NCBI GenBank assembly: GCA_003988855.1
Contig: QYAI01000110.1
Span: 29,496-93,495 of the forward strand
Reading direction: 5' to 3'
DNA: 64,000 bases
From: Arachnopeziza araneosa
Lineage: Eukaryota; Ascomycota; Leotiomycetes; Helotiales; Arachnopezizaceae
The position numbers and the translations under genes are program-made. The notes beneath the pieces were generated by a model. The model saw nothing but the letters and a program-made list of their open reading frames with translations. It did no database searches and was not told where the DNA came from. Shown here piece by piece: positions 34,401-45,803 of the stretch; the first letter of the stretch is position 1; each line of letters begins with the position of its first letter.

Positions 34401-37400
34401 TGGTTGCTCAAGCAGCCTCTGCACTCGGGATTCCGACCGACTGCATTCTTTCGGCCGCCTGCTTGAGTCAAAATCAGGCCAAGGGAACTTGCCTCCAGAT
34501 ATCTCGCCATTACTGAGCCGGCTCGAGAATATTGCAGCGTGGTTCCAGCCTCAAGGCGCAGACTGGTCAAATTTACCTCAGCTCGGCAAAGGACGGACTG
34601 AAGTCGCACGTTGTGGTGAAACCTGTCAACTGAACAGGCTAGCGACGCGAAGTGAATGCCTTAATATTGGGAGACGATCATAATACGGACATATCTGCCG
34701 AGGTGGAGTATTATTAGTTTCAAGGTTCTGCGGTGGGTTTTGACGTCGGGAGGGTCGAGTGATGGACATGTCCTCTTTGGACTGTGGGTCCAATCACAGC
34801 CTGTCCTCGTAAGATATGATTTGAGATAGCGCGCAGCAGTTCTGACCTCAGCATGAGGAATCGAGTATCCAGGAGGAAGCGGATCAATATGATGCGAAGC
34901 TCACCGCATCGTGTTACCCACGATCTGCTGCTCCCACACCTCGCTTGCACGCTCAACCCGCCCCCAATCCTTATTTTGCACTCAGCAGCAGCGGAATTGC
35001 TTTTGAGACGAGGCTTGCAGACGGCTCGTGGAGTTTGTCTTGGCGCATGTCGGTCGTGTGGACGCCACCAGGACGCCCATTGATAGAGTTTGAGATGAGT
35101 GTCGCGGTCGTTCCGCGTAGAACTGCTTCTGGACTGATGTGGCTGCTGCTAGGCTGGTGTGGCTGGCTCTGCGGGCAGGCGAGAGGCCCAAGTACGACGA
35201 GCCGTCAGTCAAGAGCGAGGAAAACGAGGCGAAGGGTGTGGCAGTCGGTCGTGTGAGAAGGAGGATGGAAGAATGGACGCGGGAGGAGGATGCCGAACGG
35301 AAGACTCGGGAGACGGAGGAAGGCAGCCAGACGATGCTTCTGCAGTGGTGCTGCGGCGAGGCCATACGAGTGGTTAGATGAGGTTCTGTATTCCTTTAAT
35401 AAAGGATTCCTGGGCTAATTTGGCTCAAGGCAGCGAGGACAGGTTGACATGAAATCTTCCCTTGGCCCAAGAGCCATTCGCCAGCTCGTGTATTTTGACC
35501 GTGGCGCAAGAATCGTTGCGGGTCAAGAGCGCCATGGCAATCAATAATTAACCATAAATCTCGACCTCCCGTTCCGGGAATGGATTGGCGTGTTCGTTGT
35601 GGTGTTTGGTGGTGTGTGATGGTGCTGTCTTGGTCAAATGGTCGCGCAAATGCAACGGCGGGATGACCAGGAACCTGGAACCCGTATTCATTCCTCGTCT
35701 GCGATGTCGTCAAAACCCATCGTCGAGGGATTGGGGATGCCGCTATGTTGTTGTTGTTTTTGTTGTTGTTGTTGTTGTTGTTGTTGCTGCTGCTGATGCT
35801 GCTGCTGCTCATCTCACCTCACCTCGCTCAAGCTCCTTCGGCCGGCGTCCCCTTCCCCAGCACACACTGAAAGGGAAATCTTCAGCGCTCAATATGCCAT
35901 CTGCCCACCGTGATTGGCCCCCTCGACGCGGGAAAGGGCTGGCGATCGGAGCAGCTACTTGCCTTAAGCTTAAAACTTTGACACGGAGCGAATGGAGTTC
36001 GCTAAGGTGCCAAGAACGCCACGTTGCATTCACGGCCAGCCACCCTTTTCCAAGGATGGGGAGGGACACGCAACTCTCAAACTTGGAAAGGCAACGCTGC
36101 AGTCCGAGTACTGTCCGCACCAGCTGCTACGCTCGCACTGGCAGACATTGGCAAGACAGATCCTTCTGCCATATGAAATTTCATCTGGATGCTCGGTGAG
36201 TTAGGCATGATCGGGATGTCTCGTAAGTGGTCGAGGGTGCGGTGCAGGATGGAGATTGCGGCTGCAATGCAGCATGAGGATGGTGTCACGATCTCCCGAA
36301 AGAACGGCAACGGCTATTTGAGATTGATTAAATGAATGGCTGCCCTCATCTCCTTGCACAGATTGAGCCCGTTGCAACTTAATATCCATTGCCGCATCCG
36401 GAATAACCTTATTTTGGGCTAAATGATGCCAATATCGACGACGGGATTGGCAGAATGGCGTGAGAGGTGTCTGATGACGCTGAACCCCCCCGGAGTCCTT
36501 CGGGAGCCGTCACCGCAATACGATGCGAGCTGGCTTGCTCCTTTGGATGACGATCGTATTAAGGTTGAAACAGTCGAGTTGCCGAGTCCTGCGCATATTC
36601 TCTCAGCCTACCACTCGGAAATCTGCAGTAACAACAGAGCCACACGCTGCCTGTGCAGTATCTGGACGAGATATGCCGAGACGTGTGAGTCGTTTGATGG
36701 GTGGACCCAGTCGTAATCATGGTCGAAAGAAGACGCTCTTGAGTCTTAAGCTGCAATTTGTGTCCCCACTGAACGCGACGCTGCCGAAACAGCAATCCGA
36801 CTCCGGAAGGGGGAGCTAAAGATAAAAAAAAAAAAAATGTACGATAGGCTTTGTAAGAAGCTTTAAGGGGAGTTGACTCAGCGACTTGTTAGGCTGTAAG
36901 TTATTTGGCTGACTAGATGTGAGCGTGAACCCTGGGGTTTGCTGTGAACAGCCCAGAATCCCCCCCCACCGCTCCGTACCTTGAGCGATGGGGCTCGAGC
37001 TGGATGAAGGTACAGTAGATGACAAAATAAGCTCAAATGAAACCTAAAATTCTAAATGGACATCTGCCATTAACGGGAAAAGCCTTAAGCTTACGAGCTC
37101 ATGGATCGCAACCCTTGACGGCGCTTGTTTGCGGAGGACAGATTTATCGATAATAAATACAGCGCTCACCACTCGTGGACAGCAGATGATTGATAGGCAC
37201 CAAAAACTTAATTGAAACAAGAGCGGAGGAAGAGAGCGAAGCCTATCTCCACCGCGAGTGTCCTCATGATTCCAATAAACAGTGCCACTCAGCCAAAATA
37301 AGCCATGCCCCACCATCGCAATTATTGACTGAGTGAAAAGGAAGCGAAGACCGAGCGAAGGCTTTGGGGGGGGTTGTCGGTCTCGCTGCTGAGTTGGTTG

Positions 37401-38690
37401 GTGATGAGAGCAGCAGCAGGCCCAGGTTGGCTGTTAGTTGTTGAGGGTTGAAACAGCCTGGCCTCGCTGAAGACTTCTACCTGCAGGCGCCCAGGCAGAG
37501 TTTGAAGTCAAAAGACTGCATTTTCCAGATCCTTTACCAAATCGGAAGGCTGACCAACGGTTGGTTTTTTTTTATACCACCCATCTGCAGCCAGAAGGGA
37601 GGGAAGTGAAGGACCAGGGAAGGGGGAGGACGGCGACTAGGGGGGGCCTGGACAGATGGCTTGGGGGCTCCCAGTCGTTCCCGAACCCTTGCTGGAAAGA
37701 CTTACGGAGCACCTTGGAAAAGCTAATCTCAGATAGAGAAAGACAAGCCACCGTTCACGCACTATTCTCTTTCGGCATAGGCACTACTAAAACTAACGGG
37801 AAACTTCTCTTACTTACATGGAACTTTGCCCAGCTTCTTCTTCATCTGCTTCTTGAACTCTTCCACCACTTTGTCCATGGGCCTCCGTAGACACCGAAGA
37901 CAACAAGGAAGAGGAAACGTCGAGGAGAGTCTCGTGACTCGAAGATCCTGCCATCGCATTGTCTCCGAGGCAGAAACGTGAACGGGTAAGTCTCTCACTT
38001 TTCTCCTCCGTCCTGAACACGCATATTTGTATCGATTCGGCCATATCCTGGACGACGAGGCACAAGAGCTCGCTGTCGCTTAGCCTTGCGTCATCAAAAC
38101 GTCCCTTTGAATTATCCGATTAGCTTCCTCCCCTTACAAAGAACGTCGCAAAAGTTTAAGAACAGCCCACTTCTAGAGCGCGCGGATTCTTGTGTACGGC
38201 GCATATCCCCTCGACGTTCAATTACCCAGATGGCCAGCCAAGAGTACGCGGACACCCTAGGACGCTTAGTTTAAGCTTCTGTCGCCTTGTGCTTCACAGT
38301 GTCTCATCATCGCGTCGACTTCCGTCTTGTACGATCGTGGGACGCTTCTGTGGCTGACTTTCATCTGATGCGTAGGCTCTCAACCACCAAACGTCTCAGC
38401 ACCTCGAAAACAACCCTAGTTCCCATATCCACGTCGTCAATACTTGACCTGACTCCGTCGGTTATCACGGCCCAAGATTCCCGCACACACATGCCAGCAA
38501 TTCGAGCCGGTCGTCGATCAAGAACACCAGTGACTTTGACCTGCCGGTATTAAGAAACTTGAGGCAAATAATTACGGGACGTTTGCATCAGCTAGGCCTG
38601 GCAGGTACATTGCTAGATAGCATCCCTTTCCTCTGTCCATCGCGCTTCTCTTCCTGACCCAATTGAGCGCGGCCGAAGATACTACACACA
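31423..38690. other. 7.3-kb stretch without a convincing gene, upstream of the WOPR regulator
   Basis: No frame here has family resemblance or a supported exon structure. The first part (31.4-33.6 kb) is AT-rich; the later part (33.9-38 kb) is mixed, with GC-rich patches, a CAG/CAA microsatellite at 35746-35810 and homopolymer runs. The final ~700 bp before 38691 contains short upstream ATG frames and a good 5' splice donor (gtaagt at 37986), compatible with a long, perhaps spliced 5' UTR of the WOPR gene. Very long upstream regions are known for WOPR master regulators. Confidence 0.5.
35746..35810. repeat. Trinucleotide microsatellite, (TTG)n/(CTG)n
   Basis: About 65 bp of TTG repeats passing into CTG repeats on the plus strand, broken by a few substitutions. 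On the minus strand it would read as poly-Gln, poly-Asn or poly-Ser depending on frame. I do not accept the overlapping frames as genes. Length polymorphism between strains is likely. Confidence 0.85.
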
Positions 38691-40085
38691 ATGGACACCT
38701 ATTACGGTCACGTACGGACACCCGCCGATGCTATCAAGCTCTTCGAAGCTTGCAGGTTGGGATTGCTACCCCGTGTGCAGCGCAGACTATCTGAGAAGGA
38801 GAGACAGTCTATCAAGAGCGGTTCGGTCTTTGTTTGGGATGAACGGGAGGCAGGCATGCGGAGATGGACCGATGGCAAATCATGGAGTGCGAGCAGAGTA
38901 TCGGGCAGCTTCTTAACATATCGGGAGATGGAAGGCAAGAGGGGTGGAGGACAGTTCGTACCACCACCAGCACGTCGAATCGCAGGAAAGACGCCAGATA
39001 GTGGCAGGGGGAGCGACGAAGATCAAGATATGGACGGTGATGGACCAGACGGATATCGATATAAGCCGGACGGCTTGATGAAGCAATCGTTTAGCATCAC
39101 AACATCGACTGGGCAACATTTGCATCTAATCAGCTACTATTCTCGACCACATCCAAATGCTCCAGAGCTTCTCCAGCCTACAACTGATCCTGCTCTCCGG
39201 CACATTGTCCCGCAGAAGGGAATGTATCCAGAATCTACAATTCATGAATCTCAAGGTCCAGCTGTTACCCGCGCACCAATGCAGCCCTCTCCATACCCTC
39301 ATCAAGGACCAGTTCGGCATTCTCCTCACCAAGGCCCTCCACCACCATATCATTATCCAGTCTCCCAAGGTTATGCCTGGCCACCATCACCAATTACTAC
39401 ACCACCATTCCCTCATTACCCGGGCTCAATGTACAACTCTTCACTTCCACCACCGCCACCACAATCCGGAAGTACGCACTCGTCTCCATATCAACACCAT
39501 AGCCCGCACCACGTCAACCAGTTACCACCAACGTCAATGCCTCCTCAAGGTCCGACAGCCTATGATCGCCCACCTCCAGCAATCTCTGAATCTTCCCTCC
39601 CTCCACCACCGCCACGTCAAATGAGCACAGCAACACAGCAAAACTTGATGCCAATCTATGCGCCAAATCCGAGTCCAAGAGTAGCACAAGCAACGCTGAT
39701 TGCACAGCAAGCTCAAATCGCGGCTCAGCGGATCCCACAACCTCCTCTTGATCCTCGTCTGACCGCTTCGCAACCTCAACAACTACCACCCGTGCAAATT
39801 CCTACCCAACGCACAATGACTCCTCCTCAATCAAGCGGCCTCTCTCACTCCGCAGCTAACACACCAAGCTCTACTGGCAGACCTGCTACACCGAAAGCTA
39901 CAAGCACGAATATTCCCAGCATTGCAAGCATGGTGAACGCACCCGAGGAAGAAAAGGAGGGTCGAAGTCCTAGAGAAGGAAGCAGAGAGCGAGAAGAGGC
40001 AAGGGATATTCCACATGAAAAGCTCAATATTCTTGGCGAAGACCAGAGAGCAATTAGGGTTCTTGATCGGAAATTCTGCATCTGA
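38691..40085 (+). CDS. WOPR-domain (Gti1/Pac2 family) transcription regulator
   Basis: A DNA-binding developmental regulator of the fungal-specific WOPR family (Wor1, Ryp1, Sge1, Gti1, Pac2). A single 464-residue frame starts at ATG 38691. WOPRa covers residues ~1-85: TYYGHVRTPADAIKLFEACR, then SGSVFVWDEREAG and MRRWTDGKSWSASRVSGSFL. The RRWT within it matches the PKA consensus conserved in the family. WOPRb is at ~120-157 (YRYKPDGLMKQSFSI, HLISYYSR), separated by a ~35-residue acidic linker. The rest is Pro/Gln/His/Ser-rich and disordered. The closest subfamily (Pac2-like or Wor1/Ryp1-like) cannot be fixed by eye. The gene lies alone after a 7.3 kb upstream region, which suggests complex control. 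Confidence 0.92.
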   Translation: MDTYYGHVRTPADAIKLFEACRLGLLPRVQRRLSEKERQSIKSGSVFVWDEREAGMRRWTDGKSWSASRVSGSFLTYREMEGKRGGGQFVPPPARRIAGKTPDSGRGSDEDQDMDGDGPDGYRYKPDGLMKQSFSITTSTGQHLHLISYYSRPHPNAPELLQPTTDPALRHIVPQKGMYPESTIHESQGPAVTRAPMQPSPYPHQGPVRHSPHQGPPPPYHYPVSQGYAWPPSPITTPPFPHYPGSMYNSSLPPPPPQSGSTHSSPYQHHSPHHVNQLPPTSMPPQGPTAYDRPPPAISESSLPPPPPRQMSTATQQNLMPIYAPNPSPRVAQATLIAQQAQIAAQRIPQPPLDPRLTASQPQQLPPVQIPTQRTMTPPQSSGLSHSAANTPSSTGRPATPKATSTNIPSIASMVNAPEEEKEGRSPREGSREREEARDIPHEKLNILGEDQRAIRVLDRKFCI

Positions 40086-43000
40086 AGTAGAGATGCAAAC
40101 ATTATGCGATATGAATTTTGGGTAATGAAATGGGTAAGACACGATAGAGCATTACTGGCTAATCCCACTTCACGCTCTATTTGATTTTGTTTCCTACCGA
40201 GTTCTTGTTTATACATTGGTTTCTTTTCTTTTCTTCCTTCAATATTCTGTATGATTAGACTTAGGGTCGGTCCTCATAGCATAGGTGGTTTGGTTTGTGG
40301 GTGGAAAAGGAACGCATTGCGATGGAGTCTTCTTGGATTGGGTTTTCTGGGTGGGATCGCGAAAATGCACACACCGCATTGTTTGTTGGACTAGAGCATT
40401 ACCTATGAGCATCAACGTCACAATGTAACAGTGAATTATGATTGTTGCCTTATGGCTCGAAAATCCGTGATACTATATTTCGAGTATGTTCTAAAAGCTC
40501 TCTGCTCTTCTCTTCTCCTTACCTGTGTTGCTTTTCAACTTCAAATGGTTTCCTTAAACGTCTGCATGAAAGCAAAGTTCACAAATTTCTGTGCATTATG
40601 ACATGCCTGAGGCAAAAATCTTTATTTCATGCCAAGCATCGAGGTCTGATGTCCTGAATAGTTCTGTGGACTCATCAGTTCATTCGCCATAAATTCGAGA
40701 TGAGCACACCTCCTGGCCGGTAGGCTGGCCATGCGCAGTCGGTTTCCCGGATCCTCCACCGACCGAGACCTACGTTTCAGATATGGAGCTCAGGCTTGGA
40801 GCAAGGCTGACTGGGTGAAGGCAAGACGTGGTCACTTTAAAGTGGTGCTGAGATTGAGGCAGGGAAACGGATGGCGAAGGACAGTTCGGTTGGGTTGTTC
40901 AAGGTTGCAAGTAGCTGAAGGGCCTGACGCGCGGAGGGAGTGCCTCGATGTGCAAACAGGGGACAGTAGGCTCTTCTCTCGGGGAGTAAGAAGGTCGCAT
41001 TGTACTCTACCGTGTTGGAGGCCGGTGAGGAGGGATGGATGGAGAGGTTACATCTGGCTGGTGTGAAGGATTCGTTGGGTGATGCTGCAAACTCGGGTTT
41101 ATGGAGACAACAGCTCTGCCAGGGAGAGAAGAGGGTGTGAAGAAGTTTGGTACGATGTTGGCCGCTGGCCTCTGGATGTTTGAACAACCGCGCAGGGGGC
41201 AAGGAGATCCAGACGCAAGACATGTCAGCTGAGTTCAGGACTCGCAGCGCAGCAATCGGACCACTTGTTCTCAACCTTCTCGAATCCAGGATCATCTTCA
41301 GTGCCCTCGTATGCTGTGTTCTCTCCGGAGTACGTCAAAATTGGAGAACCGCCTGACAATCTACATTCCCAATTATCACCAACCTAAAACACATGCATAT
41401 GATGCACTCGTAGATCAACTCGTCATGCTTATCCGGATATACTAAGCCCCAAATTTAAACCTTCCTTTGGAACTGGAATATTAAGTTGCATACGCGCTGG
41501 GTAAAATGGGAGAAGTTCGGCATACTGCATGTGGGAATACACCAGTTTTAAAACATACTCAAACTGTATTTATCGCTTTTTTCAGAAGGGGTCCCAGGAC
41601 ACAAAGAATTTGGCATGTAAAATTACTTTCAAGATTGGTTCGGACCATTTCAATTGACGAGCTGGTACGAGAGGCTGGAATAGATGAGCAGAGATAGGCA
41701 CCGGCGCTTCCAATCATTCCAGCAAGCAGTTTTGGTCCACCAGCAACTTGAAGCAAATTCACACAATGATGTATGAATAGATTTGATCGGCAACATTCAT
41801 GATGACGGTAGGTATAATTGATCAGCGGTCAGACTAAGTATAACATTTTCAAGTTTCGTCATCCCTAGTTTACCAGGTCTTGAGATCTCTGGTAGAAAGA
41901 TTCCACGCACCAATCGCACCAGTCGCACCATTCAGTGTGTGAACCAACGCTTCTCGAAATGGAGACTTGAAATAGGCATTTCTCCTCACCGGGATGGCCA
42001 TATTACCCAGACGATGTTTTTGAGCTTCGGTAGATGTAGGCGCCGCGCCTCGCAGCCGCAGCGACTAAACAGGTACGGTGCATATCATCCTGGTTGAAGT
42101 ACCCGGCCCTCCCGAACCCTATTTCAGGTGCTGCAGATATTCCGGTCGTTTGAGAGTTGCAAAGATTCGGTTGGTGGCGAAGCAATCCGCCTGCAACTGT
42201 ATGGGGCGGCCAGGAAACGTTGACTCGCTAATTGAGTGAGAGTCATGTTGGCCATTCCACGGTCCGCCCGGGTCACAAAATGATGGTTATCGCTGCAGGT
42301 ACACAGCGCGAAACAGGCCAGCAAGAAGGTCTGATCATGACTGACGGCTCTTGATGCAGCGGCTCCAGCAACACCCCACGGACTATTTAGCAAACAAGAA
42401 GAGATACACGTGTAGGACCGACAATCAGGAAACCAATAGGATGTAAGTTCTCGATCGGCGGCAACGGTCTTGATACATGATTACCAAATGCGTAAAAATG
42501 AGGTCTCCGTGTCATGTAAATTCTGGGGCAATCAACGTGAACAACGGCGGCTACGATATATTGACCACCCTCATAGCGGGAGTAACCGCGGCTCGGTAGG
42601 CGCTGCAGGCCGCCAACGTTGGAGACCCAAAGAGATTCTTCCTCCACTGGCCGATGACACTGCAAGTTAGAACCTGTTTCACCAATCGGCGGCCCGAACT
42701 TGCAAGGCGCTTCGCATCTGGCCGGTCGCGGTGAAGTGGGAGTGCCGATATGTTGTTCGTCCCGCCAATCTTTGGTTCAATGTCGGCAAGGCCGCAAGGC
42801 GCAGCGGTTGGCACATAGCTATGGAAATTTGTATGGTCACTTTAATGCCTTGAAAGCCATGTATACATGGAGCGCAATCTGCATTCTGCGGGTGCGACAA
42901 GGCCGGGAAAGAATTGACGTCGAGGCCGCATCGTTACCCCCAACTACCGATACAAAGTTTCAGCGGCTGTGCGGCTAAGTAAGGAATGGCATGATATAGA

Positions 43001-43118
43001 ACCAGCGAGCAATCAAGCCCCGAAATCCTCCCACCCGGGATTGAATATTCCGGGATGAGGCAAGTTGACAATGTTTATTACACTTGTTGGTGTACTTTAC
43101 AAGTAACCATAGGAACCT
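40086..43118. other. 3-kb intergenic stretch, WOPR gene to mitochondrial AsnRS
   Basis: Frames of up to ~150 codons exist (for example minus 41295-40837), but none has family resemblance or flanking splice signals. The composition is close to the neighbouring intergenic DNA. I see no RNA gene or repeat array. The two flanking genes converge on it. Confidence 0.45.
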
Positions 43119-44717
43119 TTAGCAGTCACACCGTTTCACCCAACGCGGGAATGTTACCATTTCTCTGATGTGGGGGACACCGGCCAGGTAGCCAAGAAGT
43201 CGATCAAACCCCAAACCAAACCCTCCATGGGGTATACTGCCCCATCGTCGTAGATCAACATACCATCCAAGAGGACCAAGATCTGTGTCAGGAAGGAGGT
43301 CACCTTGTGGAATCAATTGGTATGATTGCATAGACTGGACGATGTGGTCCAGACGATGCTCACGCATGGAACCACCTGCTATTTCACAAGATTCGGGGAC
43401 AAGTAGGTCAAAACAGTCAACCGTTTCCCGGCCGTCCTCACAATCAGCCGATGGAAACATGTAGAATGGCTTGATTGCTTTGGGATAGTGTGTAACAAAA
43501 ACAGGAATGATACAGTGCCGATTGCCGCCCAGCTGAGCGGCAACGTATCGTTCATGCTCGGCTTGAAGACCAAGACCCCATTTAGGTTCATGTTCGAATT
43601 GGTGTGTGCTCGATTGAAGTAGCTTAATTGCGGCAGTATAGGTTATGCGATGGAAATTTTCACCTGTGCCATTCCATCGGCCTAGTAATTCTGTCTCGTC
43701 TACACCTTCTCCATGAGATGTAAACGACATTTGTCGCAGTTCTTTTCCCACTCTCGAAGTTAACAGGGACTGGCCAATTGTCTTGACAACCGTTTGGGCT
43801 ACATTCATGACTTCATTCATATCTTTAACAAAGGAAATTTCAGCTTCGAGCATATAGAATTCAGCCAAATGTCGTGCAGTGTCGCTTCTCTCGGCGCGGA
43901 AAGTAGGTGAGAGGGTCCACACATTCCCTACCGACTGTGCCAAGGCTTCGAGGTGGAGCTGGCTTGATACGGTCAGATATTTACTCGACCGAAAGAAATA
44001 ATCATTTTTTGTATCGTCCTCGGTTCTGACTTCAAAGACCTCACCCGCTCCTTCACAATCCGAGGACGTCAAAATCGGGGTATGTGTCTGGGTAAACCCA
44101 CTGCTAGAGAGAGCCATAGTGGCTGCAGTTATAGCATCCGATCGGAACCGAAGGAGCGTGGTGTTGAAGGGGAGTCGTGATCGGAGGTGGGGTATGGTAC
44201 GAAGGTAATCATTAGATTGGTATTTATTTTGCAGAGGATAGGTCTAGTAGTCACATCTCAGTATATGATCTCTGATGGATGGAACTCATTTGATACATAC
44301 AGCAGGGTCCGCAGATCCAATTATGTCCACGCCCGAAACATGGAGTTCATGAGTTTGAGCTTTTGGATTTGGAGAAGGTCTCCAAGAGCCAGTCAGGCGT
44401 ACGGCAGTGCCGTTCGTTAAGCTGTGAAGAATCCGTCAGTAGTGCCGGGGATGCTAATCTGGTGATGGAGATCTTGACCTCCTGGCTTGCTCTGGGGTGA
44501 AAAGGGCCTGCAGCGGTTGAAGGCTCGAGCCGTCGCCGATAGCGGCGAAGGAATGACGTTTCTGATTTCTGATAGATCGAATAAACCCGTTTATGACAAC
44601 ATTTCTCGCCTCATCCCCTTCTCGGTCCAGGAGAGAGGCAATCGAAGTCTGTGTGTGGAGAGGCCTGGAATGACTCTTTGCTTGTGTCAGGCAACGTTGC
44701 AAAAGCGGCCGTGCCAT
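43119..44717 (-). CDS. Asparaginyl-tRNA synthetase, mitochondrial (class II)
   Basis: Charges tRNA-Asn for mitochondrial translation; the counterpart of yeast SLM5. Start taken at ATG 44717; frames upstream of it open only with a non-ATG codon. Exons 44717-44479, 44421-44301 and 44243-43119 join to 494 residues. The first ~30 residues (MARPLLQRCLTQAKSHSRPL) are basic and free of acidic residues, as expected for a mitochondrial presequence. The OB-fold anticodon-binding part follows (VVINGFIRSIRNQKRHSFAAI, then VRLTGSW). The class II core shows FRAERSDTARHLAEFYMLEAE (motif 2 region) and GGFGLGFDRLLGYL (motif 3). The C-terminus, REMVTFPRWVKRC, is typical. The length fits the mitochondrial form, which lacks the N-terminal extension of cytosolic AsnRS. 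Confidence 0.92.
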
Positions 44718-45803
44718 TCTTTGGCGGAGCAATTCGCAGATGGAATTGGCCAATTCCGCGGGGTTTGGCCGTATGGGAAGAATCCGTGACGATCGGTTTG
44801 GGTGTTATGGTGGGCAATGGGAAAAGGAGAGGAGGGCTGTAAACAAAATAATTTGCCGGCATGGATGGAGTCGCGTCAAAACAAGAAGCGAAGACGCGCT
44901 TCCGGTTCGAACCGAGCCGCCGCCGCTACTCCCTCCCTTCCTCTCTTTTCTGACTCGTCTGAGCCTGATTGATCATTTCTGCTTCGAGCTCCTCATATTT
45001 CGTGCATATGGCTTTGAGACCTCAGCTCCCTCAATCCGGTTTGCTCTGCGAACCGGAACCGCAACATGAGGTTCCTTCACATTCCTTTTGCTGCTCGCCT
45101 TGAAACGATGCCAAATACGGTGTTGAGTCCGTTGGGAATGCAAGGGCTACCCACGACGGCAGCTTCAGAAGCTCACATGATAGGATAAGCTAAATTGGCA
45201 GCAGAAGCTGGTCCTCGAGGGGTCCATGGCTTGTGTGTCTGGGGCATCAGGTTGCTCTCGGGCTTCTGGTGCTCTGGCCACCAAGTTACACGTCTCCCCC
45301 TCGAGCATGATAGATCTGACTCGCCAATCTGAGTACCACATTTTCATGCTGCACAACGAGATCTTGGGACCCGGATGTTTGCATAAGCGTAGTTGCTTTT
45401 CATATCCAAATTGTTATCCTCTCGATCTATTCGTCGCCCATATTTGTATTCCGGACCCCAAAGACCCCAAACCATCTTCGTGTAGGATCGGTGTGGGAAT
45501 AGGTGCCGTCGGATGTACCTCTCGATACGATCTAAAACCGGGTTCTTGGGATTGCTGCCCTCACCAGAAATTGAATGTGCTTGTGCACGTCCTATCTAAC
45601 CTGCGTCAGACCCCTGAGAGTGCTCAGGAATGTAGAGGTAATGAGATGGCCGATTTTTTTTCTTTTTGCCTCTCACAAATATATATATGAATCGCGCTCC
45701 ATGCTTCTCGATGTCATATACGGGGTGATACGACTTAACCCTTCTCTTCTTCGCATGCATCTTCTTCTCTTCTCATCGCCGCACTCCTCATCTCATCGCT
45801 AAA
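44718..45803. other. Divergent intergenic region, AsnRS to PARG
   Basis: About 1.1 kb between two divergent start codons. It holds the CGG-N6-CCG palindrome and C/T-rich tracts (ctctc, cttcttctct) just before the PARG start, common in fungal promoters. Frames on the plus strand (for example 45226-45690) lack any family resemblance. Confidence 0.45.
44903..44914. promoter_or_regulatory. Perfect 12-bp palindrome CGG-N6-CCG
   Basis: The sequence cggttcgaaccg is a perfect inverted repeat of the CGG triplet type bound by some Zn2Cys6 dimers (six-base spacing). It sits about 190 bp upstream of the AsnRS start and 890 bp upstream of the PARG gene. The motif match is direct; regulation is inference. 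Confidence 0.3.

Noticed and set aside
33881..34609. 242-codon minus frame in the gene-free region
   Set aside because: Has length, but no domain, hydrophobic or composition signal; overlapping frames on the other strand look equally non-coding.
35396..36199. Frames on both strands across the TTG/CTG repeat (poly-Asn minus, poly-Val/Ala plus)
   Set aside because: Their length is due to the stop-free microsatellite; flanking residues show no family.
40837..41295. 152-codon minus frame between the WOPR and AsnRS genes
   Set aside because: No motif or homology recognised; the complementary frame is also open, which suggests base-composition effects.
44718..44753. Upstream extension of AsnRS (MANSICELLRQR)
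   Set aside because: It begins with TTG, not ATG; the ATG at 44717 gives a good presequence.
44903..44930. ggttcgaacc as a tRNA B-box
   Set aside because: No A-box or cloverleaf around it; it is simply a palindrome.
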